A stretch of DNA of 64,000 nucleotides from Arthrobacter sp. AFG7.2 (GCF_002892835.1 NZ_PJMB01000002.1:186001-250000); one strand, 5' to 3'. Shown: positions 54,174-63,880, counted from the first letter of the stretch. Notes: generated by a model from the letters alone, not told the origin. Translations and numbers: made by a program.

Positions 54174-56153
54174 GTGTCCGTATCCCGCACTGAACGCCTC
54201 CTCAACCTGCTCATCGCGCTCCTGAACACGCGTTACGGGCTGCGCCGCAGCGAGCTGCGGGAAAAGGTGTACCACGACTCCTCCGGAAACGACGTAGCCT
54301 TTGGCCGGATGTTCGAGCGAGACAAGAACGACTTGCGCCAGTTCGGCTTCGACGTGGAAACCCTGACGGACCTGGGATGGAGCGAGGATGATCCTGCCAC
54401 CACCCGCTACCGGATTGGCAAGGAATCCAACCGCCTTCCGGACGTCCAGCTGGGGCCCGACGAATGGACAGTCCTGCTCCTGGCCTCGCAACTGTGGGAA
54501 CGGGCCGCCCTCGGTACGGCTGCCCAGAGTGCCCTCCGGAAACTGCAGGCGTCAGCCCGGCTGGCCGACGTCGCCCTGCCCGCCGGTGTTCAGCCCCGCA
54601 TCAAGCCGGCCGGGCAGGCCTTCGATGACCTGGTGTCCGCAATGCACTCCCGGCACCCCGTCACGTTCACCTACCTTGCCGGCAGCACAGGCAGGGAAGA
54701 GCTGCGGACCGTGGAGCCGTGGGGCCTGGGAAGCAGGTTTGGCCAGTGGTATCTGGTAGGCCACGACCGTGCCCGGGCGGCACCCCGGCACTTCCGCCTT
54801 TCCCGGATCACCAGTGCTGTGACCACCCTGGACAGGGAGCTTTACACGCCTCCGGCCAATTTCAATATCCGCCAGGAACTGGACCGCCTCCCGGAACTGC
54901 CGCTGCGCACCGCCGTCGTGGACGTCCGTGACGGACGCCTGCTGGCCCTGCGGCGGCGAAGTTCGCTGGCGGGCAGCAGCGCCGGCCGGCCTGAAAGCGG
55001 CTATGAGCGGCTTTCAGTCCAGTACCGGGACCCTGAGGTCCTGGCCGAAGAGCTTGCCTCCTATGGGCCCGATGCCCTGGCTGTAGCCCCTTCCGACCTT
55101 GTGGCCGCCGTCCTCCGCAGGCTCCGTGCCGCAGCGGACTTCAGCGCCGCACCTGAGCCCTCGTACAGCTTCAGTGAGAGCCGGGCGCGTCCTGTCCGGA
55201 AACGAACGTCGGAGGACCAGCTCAAGCGGATGCTCCAGCTTGTGCCCTTCCTGGTGCACAACCAGGGCCTGCACATCCAGGACGTCGCCGACCAGTTCGG
55301 CATCAGCAGGAAGGAACTGGAGGACGACCTGCAGATCCTGATTTGCTCCGGCCTCCCGGAGGGGTACCCTGACGATCTGCTGGACATCCACTGGGATGAC
55401 GACCACGTTTACATCACCCAGGACCTTGACCTGACACAACCGGTCCGCTTCACAGTGGAGGAAGCCTGTGCCCTCCTGGCCGGCCTGGAGACCCTGAACG
55501 GGCTGCCGGAAGTAGCGGAGGGCGGTGCCCTGGAGTCGGTTACCCTCAAGCTCCTGGCGGCCGCAGGCGAAGAGGGGCTCCGGGCGGCCTCACTGGCCGG
55601 ACCGGAGGTGGCGCCTGCCGATGCCGCCACCCACGCCACCGTGCGGCAGGCCATCGAATCACGCTCGCAGCTGCGGCTGACGTACCTGTCGCCCCAGCGG
55701 GACACCATCACCGAGCGCGACGTGGACCCGTTCCGCCTCTATTCCCTTGACAACACCTGGTACTTCGAGGCGTACTGCCATCTGGTGCGCGGCCTGCGGA
55801 ACTTCCGGCTGGACCGGGTCCAGGAAGTCAGTCCGAACGGTGCTCCCGTCTCGGCAGAGTACACGCCGGCGGAGGGGGTGCCCGCGAAGCTCTTCACAGC
55901 GAACGACGACGACACCACCGTCACCGTCCAGCTCACCCGGCAGGGGAGGGGGCTGGCAGATGACTACTACGCGGAACGTACCGCAGAGCTGCCCGACGGC
56001 GGGCTGGTGGCCGACATCCGGTTCGGCAACACCGCGTGGCTCCCGATGTTCGTAGCCCAGCACGGCGGTTCCGCCAGGATACTCGCACCCGTTGAACTCG
56101 CCGACGCGGCCCGCAGTTGGCTGACGGCGTCCCTGGCCAGGTACGGCGGCTAG
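54174..56153 (+). CDS. pafBC: PafBC, fused WYL-domain transcriptional activator
   Basis: 659 residues. Two homologous halves of about 320 residues each contain an HTH (first RTERLLNLLIALLNTRYGLR; second KRMLQLVPFLVHNQGLHIQD) and a WYL domain with a WCX tail. In mycobacteria pafB and pafC are separate genes; here a single chain holds both, a form described for Arthrobacter. PafBC activates DNA-damage genes after binding single-stranded DNA. GTG 54174. It lies downstream of the proteasome operon but is separated from it by the terminator at 54095. Confidence 0.93.
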   Translation: MSVSRTERLLNLLIALLNTRYGLRRSELREKVYHDSSGNDVAFGRMFERDKNDLRQFGFDVETLTDLGWSEDDPATTRYRIGKESNRLPDVQLGPDEWTVLLLASQLWERAALGTAAQSALRKLQASARLADVALPAGVQPRIKPAGQAFDDLVSAMHSRHPVTFTYLAGSTGREELRTVEPWGLGSRFGQWYLVGHDRARAAPRHFRLSRITSAVTTLDRELYTPPANFNIRQELDRLPELPLRTAVVDVRDGRLLALRRRSSLAGSSAGRPESGYERLSVQYRDPEVLAEELASYGPDALAVAPSDLVAAVLRRLRAAADFSAAPEPSYSFSESRARPVRKRTSEDQLKRMLQLVPFLVHNQGLHIQDVADQFGISRKELEDDLQILICSGLPEGYPDDLLDIHWDDDHVYITQDLDLTQPVRFTVEEACALLAGLETLNGLPEVAEGGALESVTLKLLAAAGEEGLRAASLAGPEVAPADAATHATVRQAIESRSQLRLTYLSPQRDTITERDVDPFRLYSLDNTWYFEAYCHLVRGLRNFRLDRVQEVSPNGAPVSAEYTPAEGVPAKLFTANDDDTTVTVQLTRQGRGLADDYYAERTAELPDGGLVADIRFGNTAWLPMFVAQHGGSARILAPVELADAARSWLTASLARYGG

Positions 56154-56163
56154 ACTTCACAGC

Positions 56164-56511
56164 ATGCCTTGGTGGTCCTGGATCCTGATATGGGTGGCGC
56201 TCGTTGCGCTGTCGCTGCTTTTCTATGTCCTGCTGGGCATCCGACTGTTCCGCCAGTTCATGGCCACCATGAAGGACCTGGGCGCAGCGGGCGAAAAACT
56301 GGGCCATTTGGGTCCCCTGGAGGTCGCGGATGCGCCGGCCGATCCGTCAACCCCGTCTCCGGGGTCCGCGGTTTTTGCCTCGCCCACTGTCATGCGACAT
56401 GATTACGAGGCATCCAAGTCCTCCCGACGGGAAGAACGCCGCCTCAAACGGGTGCAGCGCAAGACGGACCGGGGCCAGCCGCAGGCGCTCGGCGATCTGG
56501 ACTTCACTTAG
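56164..56511 (+). CDS. Small membrane protein of unknown function between pafBC and tatA
   Basis: 115 residues. One N-terminal helix (WSWILIWVALVALSLLFYVL) is followed by a short linker and a soluble part ending in a basic stretch (SSRREERRLKRVQRKTDRGQ). No known domain. ATG 56164 is 11 bp after pafBC, and tatA follows after 32 bp, so it is probably in a transcript with both. A role with Tat export or the membrane is possible, not shown. Confidence 0.7.
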   Translation: MPWWSWILIWVALVALSLLFYVLLGIRLFRQFMATMKDLGAAGEKLGHLGPLEVADAPADPSTPSPGSAVFASPTVMRHDYEASKSSRREERRLKRVQRKTDRGQPQALGDLDFT

Positions 56512-56543
56512 AAGTAAAATGTACTTAGACGAAAGGATTTCCC

Positions 56544-56816
56544 GTGGGAAGACTCTTTGATGGCCCCTGGCCCATCGTAATTATCATCGTGGTTGCTTTG
56601 CTTCTCTTTGCCGCACCGAAACTTCCGGCCATGGCACGCAGCCTGGGCCAGTCCATGCGGATCATCAAATCCGAGGTCAAGGAAATGAAGAACGACGGCA
56701 AAACCGAACCCACCGACCCCTCAGGTCCGGTGGAAGGAACCATCGTCAACCACCCCAAGGCGAAGCCAGGCGAGCCGACTGACGGCACTGACGTTCCGCC
56801 GTCGAACCGCGTTTGA
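56544..56816 (+). CDS. tatA: Twin-arginine translocase subunit TatA
   Basis: 90 residues. The N-terminal membrane helix (GPWPIVIIIVVALLLFAAPK) is followed by the amphipathic helix with LPAMARSLGQSMRIIKSEVK and a hydrophilic tail, the TatA plan. It forms the pore part of the system that exports folded proteins. GTG 56544 with GAAAGGA upstream. Its stop overlaps the tatC start by four bases (TTGA). Confidence 0.94.
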   Translation: MGRLFDGPWPIVIIIVVALLLFAAPKLPAMARSLGQSMRIIKSEVKEMKNDGKTEPTDPSGPVEGTIVNHPKAKPGEPTDGTDVPPSNRV

Positions 56817-57658
56817 CCCCAGTGGCACTGTCGCGGGCCCGTAAAGCCAACCCCGAGGGGCGGATGGCTCTTTGGGACCACCTCAAGGAACTGAAAAACC
56901 GGCTGATCAAGTCGGCTATCGGCGCCGTCATCGGCGGCATCGGGGGATGGATACTTTACGATCCGCTGCTGAAGGCACTGGCGGAACCGGTTAACCGCAT
57001 CTCGGAGCAAACCGGCGGGCTGGCCGCAATCAACTTCGGAAGCATCGCTTCGCCGTTTGACTTCAAGCTCCAGATGTCGCTGCTCATTGGCGTGGTGATA
57101 TCCAGCCCGATCTGGATCTACCAGCTGTGGGCCTTCATCACCCCCGGGCTCACGTCCAAGGAGCGCCGGTACACCCTCGGCTACATGGCGGCAGCTGTGC
57201 CGCTGTTCCTGGCCGGCATCTGGGCCGGCTGGCTGGTGGTCCCGCAGGTGGTCCGGGCCCTGACCCAGTTCACCCCGGATGGTTCCTCCAGCGTTATCGA
57301 TGCCCGCACCTACATCGAGTTCGTCACCCGGATGGTCCTGGTGCTTGGCATCGCCTTCCTGGTCCCGGTGGTCCTGGTAGGCATCAACATGGCCGGCGTC
57401 ATTTCGGGACAGACCATTCTGAAGGCCTGGCGGATCACCGTGTTCCTGGTGTTCGTCCTCGCCGCCATTGCCGCTCCCGGAGCGGATGCCATTTCGATGT
57501 TCATGCTGGCCGGTCCGCTGCTGGTCCTGTTCTTCGCCGCGATCGGCATCTGCCTGATGAACGACAAACGCCGGGAACGGCGGATCGCCAAACGGGCAGC
57601 CGAAACCGAGGCAACGGCAGACGTCGCCACCCCCGGCAGTGAGCTGAAGAACCTCTAA
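56813..57658 (+). CDS. tatC: Twin-arginine translocase subunit TatC
   Basis: 281 residues with six membrane helices. Signature segments are MALWDHLKELKNRLIKSAIG at the N-terminus and SPIWIYQLWAFITPGLTSKE near residue 100, the substrate-binding loops. It recognises the twin-arginine signal peptide. TTG 56813 overlaps the tatA stop; GTG 56822 is an alternative. The C-terminus is basic and hydrophilic. Confidence 0.95.
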   Translation: MTPVALSRARKANPEGRMALWDHLKELKNRLIKSAIGAVIGGIGGWILYDPLLKALAEPVNRISEQTGGLAAINFGSIASPFDFKLQMSLLIGVVISSPIWIYQLWAFITPGLTSKERRYTLGYMAAAVPLFLAGIWAGWLVVPQVVRALTQFTPDGSSSVIDARTYIEFVTRMVLVLGIAFLVPVVLVGINMAGVISGQTILKAWRITVFLVFVLAAIAAPGADAISMFMLAGPLLVLFFAAIGICLMNDKRRERRIAKRAAETEATADVATPGSELKNL

Positions 57659-57678
57659 GCGCCCGTTAGGCTTGGGGT

Positions 57679-60612
57679 ATGTCCTCCAACACCGGGCCTT
57701 CTTCAACTGGACCGTTTTCCCCTGAGCCCGCTGACTTCGAGCAGCTCTCGCCGGCCGAGCGGTACCGGGCCAGCGCGGAGCGCATGGCAGAAGCAGCGAC
57801 GTACCTGGGAGCGTTCGTCAGAACCCTCGACTTCGAGCTTGACGACTTCCAGCGCCAGTCGTGCCGGTCCCTGCAGGAAGGCAGGGGAGTCCTGGTGGCA
57901 GCACCCACCGGCGCGGGCAAAACAATCGTCGGTGAATTCGCCATCTACCTCGCCCTGCAGCGGGGGCTCAAGGCCTTCTACACCACGCCCATCAAGGCAC
58001 TCAGCAACCAGAAGTTCACCGAACTCTCCGAAAAGTATGGCGCCGGCAACGTCGGCCTGCTCACCGGCGACACAAGCATCAACGGTGACGCGCCCGTCGT
58101 CGTGATGACCACCGAAGTCCTGCGGAACATGCTGTACGCGGATTCCGCAACCCTGGATGACCTGGGCTACGTGGTGATGGACGAGGTCCACTACCTTGCG
58201 GACCGGTTCCGGGGAGCGGTCTGGGAGGAAGTCATCATCCACCTCCCCAGCGAAGTGCAGGTGGTATCCCTCAGCGCCACCGTTTCGAACGCGGAGGAGT
58301 TCGGCGCCTGGCTGGACACCGTCCGCGGCGATACCGACATCATCGTTTCCGAACACCGACCGGTGCCCCTCTGGCAGCACGTGATGGTGGGGCGCCAGAT
58401 CATGGATCTGTTCGCCGGCGAAACCACCTTCGATGAAATCGCGCCGCCCGTGGAGGAGGGGGAGACGCAGCCGGTCTCACCCAAGGACAGCGACAAGGGA
58501 CGCGGCTTCGACGTCAATCCCGACCTCCTGACCGTCGCGCGGAGCGAAAGCCAGCAAATTTTCCGCAGCCGCCAGGGAGGACCGGGCGGGCGCGGCCAGC
58601 GTGGAAGGCGCGGCAACGACCGGCCCGGCCGCGGCGGCGACGAGCGGGGAGTACGCCCCGCCAGCCGGCCGCAGGTGATCGCCAGCCTGGACCGCATGGA
58701 CCTGCTGCCGGCCATCACCTTCATCTTTTCCAGGGCAGGCTGTGATGCTGCAGTGGCCCAGTGCGTGGGGTCCGGGCTGTGGCTCACCACCGAAAAAGAG
58801 CAACGCATCATTGCCCAGCGCGTTGACGAGGCCGGACAGGACATCCCGCCGGACGACCTCGACGTCCTGGGCTTCTGGACCTGGCGGGACGGACTGATCC
58901 GGGGGTTCGCAGCGCACCACGCCGGCATGCTGCCCACGTTCAAGGAAGTGGTGGAGAAGCTCTTCGTTGACGGCCTGGTCAAGGCAGTGTTCGCCACAGA
59001 AACCCTGGCTCTGGGTGTCAACATGCCCGCCCGCTCCGTGGTTCTGGAAAAACTGGACAAATTCAACGGTGAGGCCCACGTGGACATCACCGCAGGGGAG
59101 TACACCCAGCTGACGGGTCGTGCCGGGCGCCGCGGCATCGACGTCGAAGGCCATGCAGTGGTCCTGTGGCAGCCAGGGACGGATCCGACGGCGGTAGCCG
59201 GCCTCGCGTCCCGGCGCACCTACCCCTTGAACTCGAGTTTCCGTCCCACCTACAACATGAGCATCAACCTCCTGGCCCAGTTTGGCCGGGCGCGTGCACG
59301 CGAAATCCTTGAGTCCTCCTTTGCGCAGTTTCAGGCTGACCGTTCCGTCGTGGGACTGGCCAAGCAGGTGCGCAGCCGGGAGGAATCGCTGGCCGGTTAC
59401 GCCAAGTCGATGACCTGCCACCTGGGCGACTTCACTGAGTACGCACGGCTGCGCAGGGAACTGTCCGACGCCGAAAACGCCACCTCAAAAACCAAGTCCC
59501 GTGCCCGGAAATCCCTGAGCGACGATTCGCTGGCACGCCTGCTTCCCGGGGATGTGGTGCACGTTCCCGGCGGCAGGGCTCCCGGGCCGGCCATTGTCCT
59601 CAGTTCGGACCACGCCAGCCGCGAACCCCGGCCTGCAGTTCTGACACTGGACAACCAGCTGCGCAGGATCGGGACGGATGACCTTGAAGGTCCGATCGCG
59701 CCCGTAACGCGCATCCGGATTCCCAAGTCCTTCAACGCCAAGGTACCCAAGTCCCGCCGCGACCTTGCATCCTCGGCCCGGAATGCGCTCCGGGAAAACC
59801 GGCCACCTGCTCCGGGTAACAACCGCAACAATGACTTCGGGCTGGCCACGGCGCTGCCCAACCAGGAAAAGCGGATTGCCGATCTCCGCCGCGCACTCCG
59901 CGCCCACCCGTGCCACGGGTGCAGCGAGCGGGAAGACCACGCACGCTGGTCCGAGCGCTGGTGGAAGCTCCGGCGGGAAACAGACGGGCTGGTGCGGCAG
60001 ATCCAGGGCCGGACCAACACCATCGCCAAAACCTTCGACCGCGTCTGCGATGTCCTGTCCACCTACGGTTACCTTGAGCCGGCTGCCGACGGGCGGCTCG
60101 CCATCAGCCCGGACGGCCAGCGGCTGCGGCGGATCTACGGGGAAAAGGACCTGCTCATCTCCCAGTCCCTGCGGCTGGGTGCGTTTGATGACCTGGACGC
60201 TGCGGAGGTCGCGGCGCTGGCCAGCGTCCTGGTGTACCAGGCGAAACGGGAAGAGCGCGGGCTCCGGCCGCGGATGCCCAGTGTTTCCCTCGAAACGTCG
60301 GTGGATATCGTCGTTCGTGAATGGTCTGCCCTGGAGGACGTGGAAGAGGATAACAAGCTTCCGTTGACCGGTGAACCTGAACTTGGGCTTGTGTGGCCTG
60401 TTTACAAATGGGCCCGGGGCCGTCACCTGCAGGACGTCCTGAGCGGCACCGACCTCGCGGCGGGAGACTTCGTCCGCTGGGTCAAGCAGGTTGTTGACCT
60501 GCTGGACCAGCTTGCCAAGATCCCCGGCCTGGATCCCCGCCTGGCCAGGCTCTGTGCCGAGGCCATTTCCCTGATCCGCCGCGGCGTCGTGGCGTATTCG
60601 TCCGTACTTTGA
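57679..60612 (+). CDS. DEAD/DEAH-box RNA helicase, HelY/Ski2-like
   Basis: 977 residues. Motif I is APTGAGKTIVGEFAIYLALQ near residue 75, motif II MDEVHYL near 165, motif III SATVSN and motif VI QLTGRAGRRGIDVEGH near 478. A Gly/Arg-rich insert (RQGGPGGRGQRGRRGNDRPG) near 300 looks RNA-binding. A C-terminal DSHCT region completes the Ski2/Mtr4-like plan, known in mycobacteria as HelY. The role in RNA processing is inferred from the family. ATG 57679, 20 bp after tatC. Confidence 0.92.
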   Translation: MSSNTGPSSTGPFSPEPADFEQLSPAERYRASAERMAEAATYLGAFVRTLDFELDDFQRQSCRSLQEGRGVLVAAPTGAGKTIVGEFAIYLALQRGLKAFYTTPIKALSNQKFTELSEKYGAGNVGLLTGDTSINGDAPVVVMTTEVLRNMLYADSATLDDLGYVVMDEVHYLADRFRGAVWEEVIIHLPSEVQVVSLSATVSNAEEFGAWLDTVRGDTDIIVSEHRPVPLWQHVMVGRQIMDLFAGETTFDEIAPPVEEGETQPVSPKDSDKGRGFDVNPDLLTVARSESQQIFRSRQGGPGGRGQRGRRGNDRPGRGGDERGVRPASRPQVIASLDRMDLLPAITFIFSRAGCDAAVAQCVGSGLWLTTEKEQRIIAQRVDEAGQDIPPDDLDVLGFWTWRDGLIRGFAAHHAGMLPTFKEVVEKLFVDGLVKAVFATETLALGVNMPARSVVLEKLDKFNGEAHVDITAGEYTQLTGRAGRRGIDVEGHAVVLWQPGTDPTAVAGLASRRTYPLNSSFRPTYNMSINLLAQFGRARAREILESSFAQFQADRSVVGLAKQVRSREESLAGYAKSMTCHLGDFTEYARLRRELSDAENATSKTKSRARKSLSDDSLARLLPGDVVHVPGGRAPGPAIVLSSDHASREPRPAVLTLDNQLRRIGTDDLEGPIAPVTRIRIPKSFNAKVPKSRRDLASSARNALRENRPPAPGNNRNNDFGLATALPNQEKRIADLRRALRAHPCHGCSEREDHARWSERWWKLRRETDGLVRQIQGRTNTIAKTFDRVCDVLSTYGYLEPAADGRLAISPDGQRLRRIYGEKDLLISQSLRLGAFDDLDAAEVAALASVLVYQAKREERGLRPRMPSVSLETSVDIVVREWSALEDVEEDNKLPLTGEPELGLVWPVYKWARGRHLQDVLSGTDLAAGDFVRWVKQVVDLLDQLAKIPGLDPRLARLCAEAISLIRRGVVAYSSVL

Positions 60613-60667
60613 CCAGCCGTGCCGGTCCTGGTACCGGCACGCCCCAATGCCAGGAGCACCACTCCCT

Positions 60668-62323
60668 ATGTCCCAGCCTCAAACGCTGCCCGCCCCGCGC
60701 CCAAAAACAGTCCTCTACCGGAACGGGTCCGTGTACACCGCCGCAGACCCCTTTGCCACGGCAATGGTGGTGGAGGGCGGCACCGTGGCGTGGGTGGGAT
60801 CCGAACAAGCGGCCTCGTCCATCGCGGACAGCTCCATGGAGATCATTGACCTCCGCGGAGCCCTGGTGGCGCCGGGTTTCGTGGACTCCCACATCCATCT
60901 CACGGAGACGGGCATCGCACTGGACTCGCTGCAGCTGGGCGGCATCCGCTCAGCCAGGGAGCTGCTGGACGCCGTTGCTGCAGCGCCCGGCGACGGCCCT
61001 GTCCTGGGCCACGGCTGGGACGAGACTGCCTGGCTGGACAGCGGCCTGCCCACCGCCGCTGAACTGGAGCGGGCATCAGCCGGGCGTCCTGTGTACCTGT
61101 CCCGGGTTGACGTTCATTCGGCGCTGGTGTCCGGGTCACTGGCGCATTCGGCCGGGCTGCGGGAGCTGGACGGGTTCGACGGCGGCCCCAGGGTTCGGCG
61201 GGCGGCACACACGGCGGCGCGCCGGGCTACCCGCCGCCTGCCAGGGGACGCGCTGAAGCGGCACCAGGCCCGCGCACTGTCCGAAGCGGCCGCAAACGGA
61301 TACGTGGCGGTGGCCGAAATGGGAGCACCGCATATTGGCGGGGTGGAGGACCTGCGGCTTGCGGGCGCCTGGAACAGCAGTGGGGAAGGAGGCAGTGCCG
61401 TCCCGGAAGTCCTGCCGTATTGGGGGGAACTGGCATCTTCCGAAGAGAATGCGCGCAGTCTCCTGGGCCAGTTTGATTTCGGCGTACGGGGGCTTGCCGG
61501 CGACCTGAACATCGACGGTTCTGTTGGCTCACGGACAGCGGCTCTGAGGTCAGGGTACATTGATGCTCCGGACGAGCAGGGCAGCCTGTACCTGAGCGTG
61601 GAGGAAGCCGCCGCGCACCTGGCCGCATGCTCGCTCGCGGGAGTCCAGGGCGGTTTCCACGTTATCGGTGACGCGGGGCTGGACGCCGCGCTCTCCGCGT
61701 TGGAGCTTGCCGCCGCGGAAGTTGGCGAGCAGCGGATGCGTGCCGCAGGGCATCGCTTTGAGCACGTGGAGATGATGGACTCTGCGGCAGTGGAGATGCT
61801 GTCCCGGTATGCCGTAACGGTGAGTGCCCAGCCGGCGTTTGACGCTGCCTGGGGCGGGACCGGGGGCCTTTATGAGCAGCGGCTGGGGGAGCGGAGCAGG
61901 TCCATGAACCCGTTTGCCACCCTCTACGCAGCCGGGGTTCCCATCTGTTTCGGCAGCGACAGCCCTGTCACAGCGCTGCGCCCCTGGTCCAGCGTCAGGG
62001 CATGTATTGAGCACCACAACCTTGATGAGCGCATTTCCGCCAGGGCCGCTTTCCTGGGCCATACGCGTGCCGGCTGGCGGGCAGCCAGGTATCCGGACCC
62101 CATGGCAGGACAGCTGGTTCCCGGGGCACCGGCAAGCTTCGCTGTGTGGGAGGTGGAGGAACTGATGGTCCAGGTGGCCGATGGCCGGGTCCAGTCCTGG
62201 AGCACGGATCCGAGGGCGCGCACCCCGCTGCTGCCTGCCCTGGACACCGGTGCTGACCCGGTCTGCCTGCAGACGGTCCGCAACGGCGTCGAACTTTTCG
62301 CAAGTCCGGCGCTTCGGTCCTGA
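60668..62323 (+). CDS. Amidohydrolase, YtcJ-like (Amidohydro_3)
   Basis: 551 residues. Metal ligands are visible: VDSHIHLTETGIALD (HxH) near residue 75, the His in GGFHVIGDAGLDAAL near 330 and HRFEHVEMMD, and the Asp in ICFGSDSPVTALRPWSS near 425. Substrate unknown; relatives hydrolyse N-acyl or cyclic amide compounds. ATG 60668 follows CAGGAG by 11 bases and is preferred over an in-frame ATG at 60647. Confidence 0.88.
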   Translation: MSQPQTLPAPRPKTVLYRNGSVYTAADPFATAMVVEGGTVAWVGSEQAASSIADSSMEIIDLRGALVAPGFVDSHIHLTETGIALDSLQLGGIRSARELLDAVAAAPGDGPVLGHGWDETAWLDSGLPTAAELERASAGRPVYLSRVDVHSALVSGSLAHSAGLRELDGFDGGPRVRRAAHTAARRATRRLPGDALKRHQARALSEAAANGYVAVAEMGAPHIGGVEDLRLAGAWNSSGEGGSAVPEVLPYWGELASSEENARSLLGQFDFGVRGLAGDLNIDGSVGSRTAALRSGYIDAPDEQGSLYLSVEEAAAHLAACSLAGVQGGFHVIGDAGLDAALSALELAAAEVGEQRMRAAGHRFEHVEMMDSAAVEMLSRYAVTVSAQPAFDAAWGGTGGLYEQRLGERSRSMNPFATLYAAGVPICFGSDSPVTALRPWSSVRACIEHHNLDERISARAAFLGHTRAGWRAARYPDPMAGQLVPGAPASFAVWEVEELMVQVADGRVQSWSTDPRARTPLLPALDTGADPVCLQTVRNGVELFASPALRS

Positions 62324-62417
62324 CCGGACCACTGCCGCCCTATAATTGGTAGTTGCGCCTGCTGCCGATCTGTTCGCAGCCGGGCGCACTGACCGTTTCC
62401 CCCAGGAAAGGCCCTCT

Positions 62418-63161
62418 GTGCGAGTCCTCACCATCATTCCCACCTATAACGAACTGGAATCGCTGCCCAAGACCCTTCAGCGGCTTCGCACGGCAGTTCC
62501 GGCGTCGGACGTGCTGGTGGTGGACGACAACAGCCCTGACGGTACCGGGCAGCTCGCGGACAGTTTCGCTGCCGGGGACGCCCAGGTGCATGTCCTGCAC
62601 CGGAAGGGCAAGGAAGGGCTCGGGGCCGCCTACATCGCCGGCTTCCGGTGGGGCCTGGATGCCGGGTACGACGTCCTGGTGGAGATGGACGCGGACGGCT
62701 CCCACCAGCCTGAGCAGCTTCCCCAGCTCCTGGAAGCCGTTGAGCAGGGCGCTGACCTTGCTATGGGCTCCCGCTGGGTTCCCGGAGGAAAAGTAGTCAA
62801 CTGGCCGCTCTACCGCCAGGCCATTTCACGGGTTGGAAGCACCTACGCCCGGCTTATGCTCGGCCTAAGCATCAAGGATGTCACCGGTGGCTACCGTGCC
62901 TTCCGCAGGACCACACTGGAAAAGCTCAACCTGGACCTGGTGGATTCGGTGGGCTACGGGTTCCAGGTTGACCTCGCCTTCCGGGTGGCCCGCATGGGCC
63001 TGCGCATCGAGGAACGTCCCATCACTTTTGTTGAGCGGGAACTTGGAGCCTCCAAAATGAGCGGCAACATCGTGCTTGAGGCAATGGTGAACGTTACCAA
63101 GTGGGGACTCCAGGCCCGCTGGAACACCCTCACCCGCAGGAAAGCGGCGGCCCGGCAGTAG
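62418..63161 (+). CDS. ppm1: Polyprenol monophosphomannose synthase (GT2)
   Basis: 247 residues. A GT2 glycosyltransferase: [18 protein letters not shown] at the N-terminus, [15 protein letters not shown] and the DxD motif [11 protein letters not shown] near residue 95. It makes polyprenol-phosphate mannose from GDP-mannose for cell-envelope and protein mannosylation. Only the catalytic domain is present; mycobacterial Ppm1 can be fused to an N-acyltransferase. GTG 62418 follows AGGAAAGG. The gene lies beside rbpA, as in other actinobacteria. Confidence 0.92.
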   Translation: MRVLTIIPTYNELESLPKTLQRLRTAVPASDVLVVDDNSPDGTGQLADSFAAGDAQVHVLHRKGKEGLGAAYIAGFRWGLDAGYDVLVEMDADGSHQPEQLPQLLEAVEQGADLAMGSRWVPGGKVVNWPLYRQAISRVGSTYARLMLGLSIKDVTGGYRAFRRTTLEKLNLDLVDSVGYGFQVDLAFRVARMGLRIEERPITFVERELGASKMSGNIVLEAMVNVTKWGLQARWNTLTRRKAAARQ

Positions 63162-63206
63162 AGGAAGCGCTGCTGCCGAGGGAGCCAGCCAGCCGGACCA
63201 ACACAG

Positions 63207-63248
63207 AAGGGGCCGTCCCTGCACGTTCAAGTGCAGGGACGGCCCCTT
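63207..63248. terminator. Terminator between convergent ppm1 and rbpA
   Basis: A perfect 18-bp stem, AAGGGGCCGTCCCTGCAC at 63207-63224 and its complement at 63231-63248, with loop GTTCAA, lies between the convergent genes and can serve both. Confidence 0.88.
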
Positions 63249-63277
63249 CCCAGCGTCAGGCCGCCAGTCTGGAACCT

Positions 63278-63625
63278 CTAGGCGGAGCGGCGTTCCCCGC
63301 GGCGTTCGCGCAGGATGGTCAGCCGGTCCTCAAGGATCTGCTCAAGCTCGGGGAGTGAGCGGCGTTCCAGCAGCATGTCCCAGTGTGTACGCACTGCTTT
63401 GTCGTTGCTGGTGTCGGGACGCTCGCCATCAACCAGGAGGGCTTCCTTACCGGTTTTGGAAACCCAGACCGGGGGAATCTCCGCTTCTGAGGAGAAGGTG
63501 ACGAAGACCTGCTCGCCGTCCTCGCACCGGTACTCGACACGCTGGCGCGGAGCCGGCTCTACTCCGGACTCGGTCTCCATGCTCTGTGCACCAAGGCGCA
63601 TGCCCCGCAGGCTGCGATCGCTCAT
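63278..63625 (-). CDS. rbpA: RNA polymerase-binding protein RbpA
   Basis: 115 residues. It binds RNA polymerase and sigma factor and stabilises the open complex; it is restricted to actinobacteria. The start MSDRSLRGMRLGAQSMETES and the core EYRCEDGEQVFVTFSSEAEI, PPVWVSKTGKEALLVDGE and KAVRTHWDMLLERRSLPELE are family signatures. ATG 63625 has GGGAGA upstream; an earlier in-frame start at 63661 is not supported. A promoter lies about 160 bases upstream. Confidence 0.95.
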   Translation of the reverse strand: MSDRSLRGMRLGAQSMETESGVEPAPRQRVEYRCEDGEQVFVTFSSEAEIPPVWVSKTGKEALLVDGERPDTSNDKAVRTHWDMLLERRSLPELEQILEDRLTILRERRGERRSA

Positions 63626-63784
63626 GATTTCTCCCTCTGGTCGGTTCGCGGCGTATAACACCGCGCCAGCCGGCAGCGGCCAAGCGCCGCCGGACTACTG
63701 TGTGCTCTGTGTTGCATCTTTAGATTCAACGCATCGCGAAGCTTCGTTGTTCCAGCGGATCTGCTCCTGCCGGACAAATACTCA

Positions 63785-63814
63785 AGTATACCGGCGCTGG
63801 CCCTGAACAGCCAA
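63785..63814 (-). promoter_or_regulatory. Candidate promoter for rbpA
   Basis: On the minus strand, TTGGCT (63814-63809) and TATACT (63790-63785) are separated by 18 bases, a good match to a primary-sigma promoter. It implies a leader of roughly 150 bases before rbpA. It overlaps the edge of the terminator hairpin of the gene upstream. Confidence 0.45.
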
Positions 63815-63850
63815 AAGGAGGGGCCCGCAGCAGCGGATCCCTCCTTTTGG
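63811..63850. terminator. Terminator of the minus-strand gene at the window end
   Basis: CCAAAAGGAGGG at 63811-63822 and CCCTCCTTTTGG at 63839-63850 are perfect complements around a 16-base loop; it follows the stop at 63881. Confidence 0.65.
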
Positions 63851-63880
63851 CCGGCACTCCGGTCGGCCCGGGTTCAAGCT

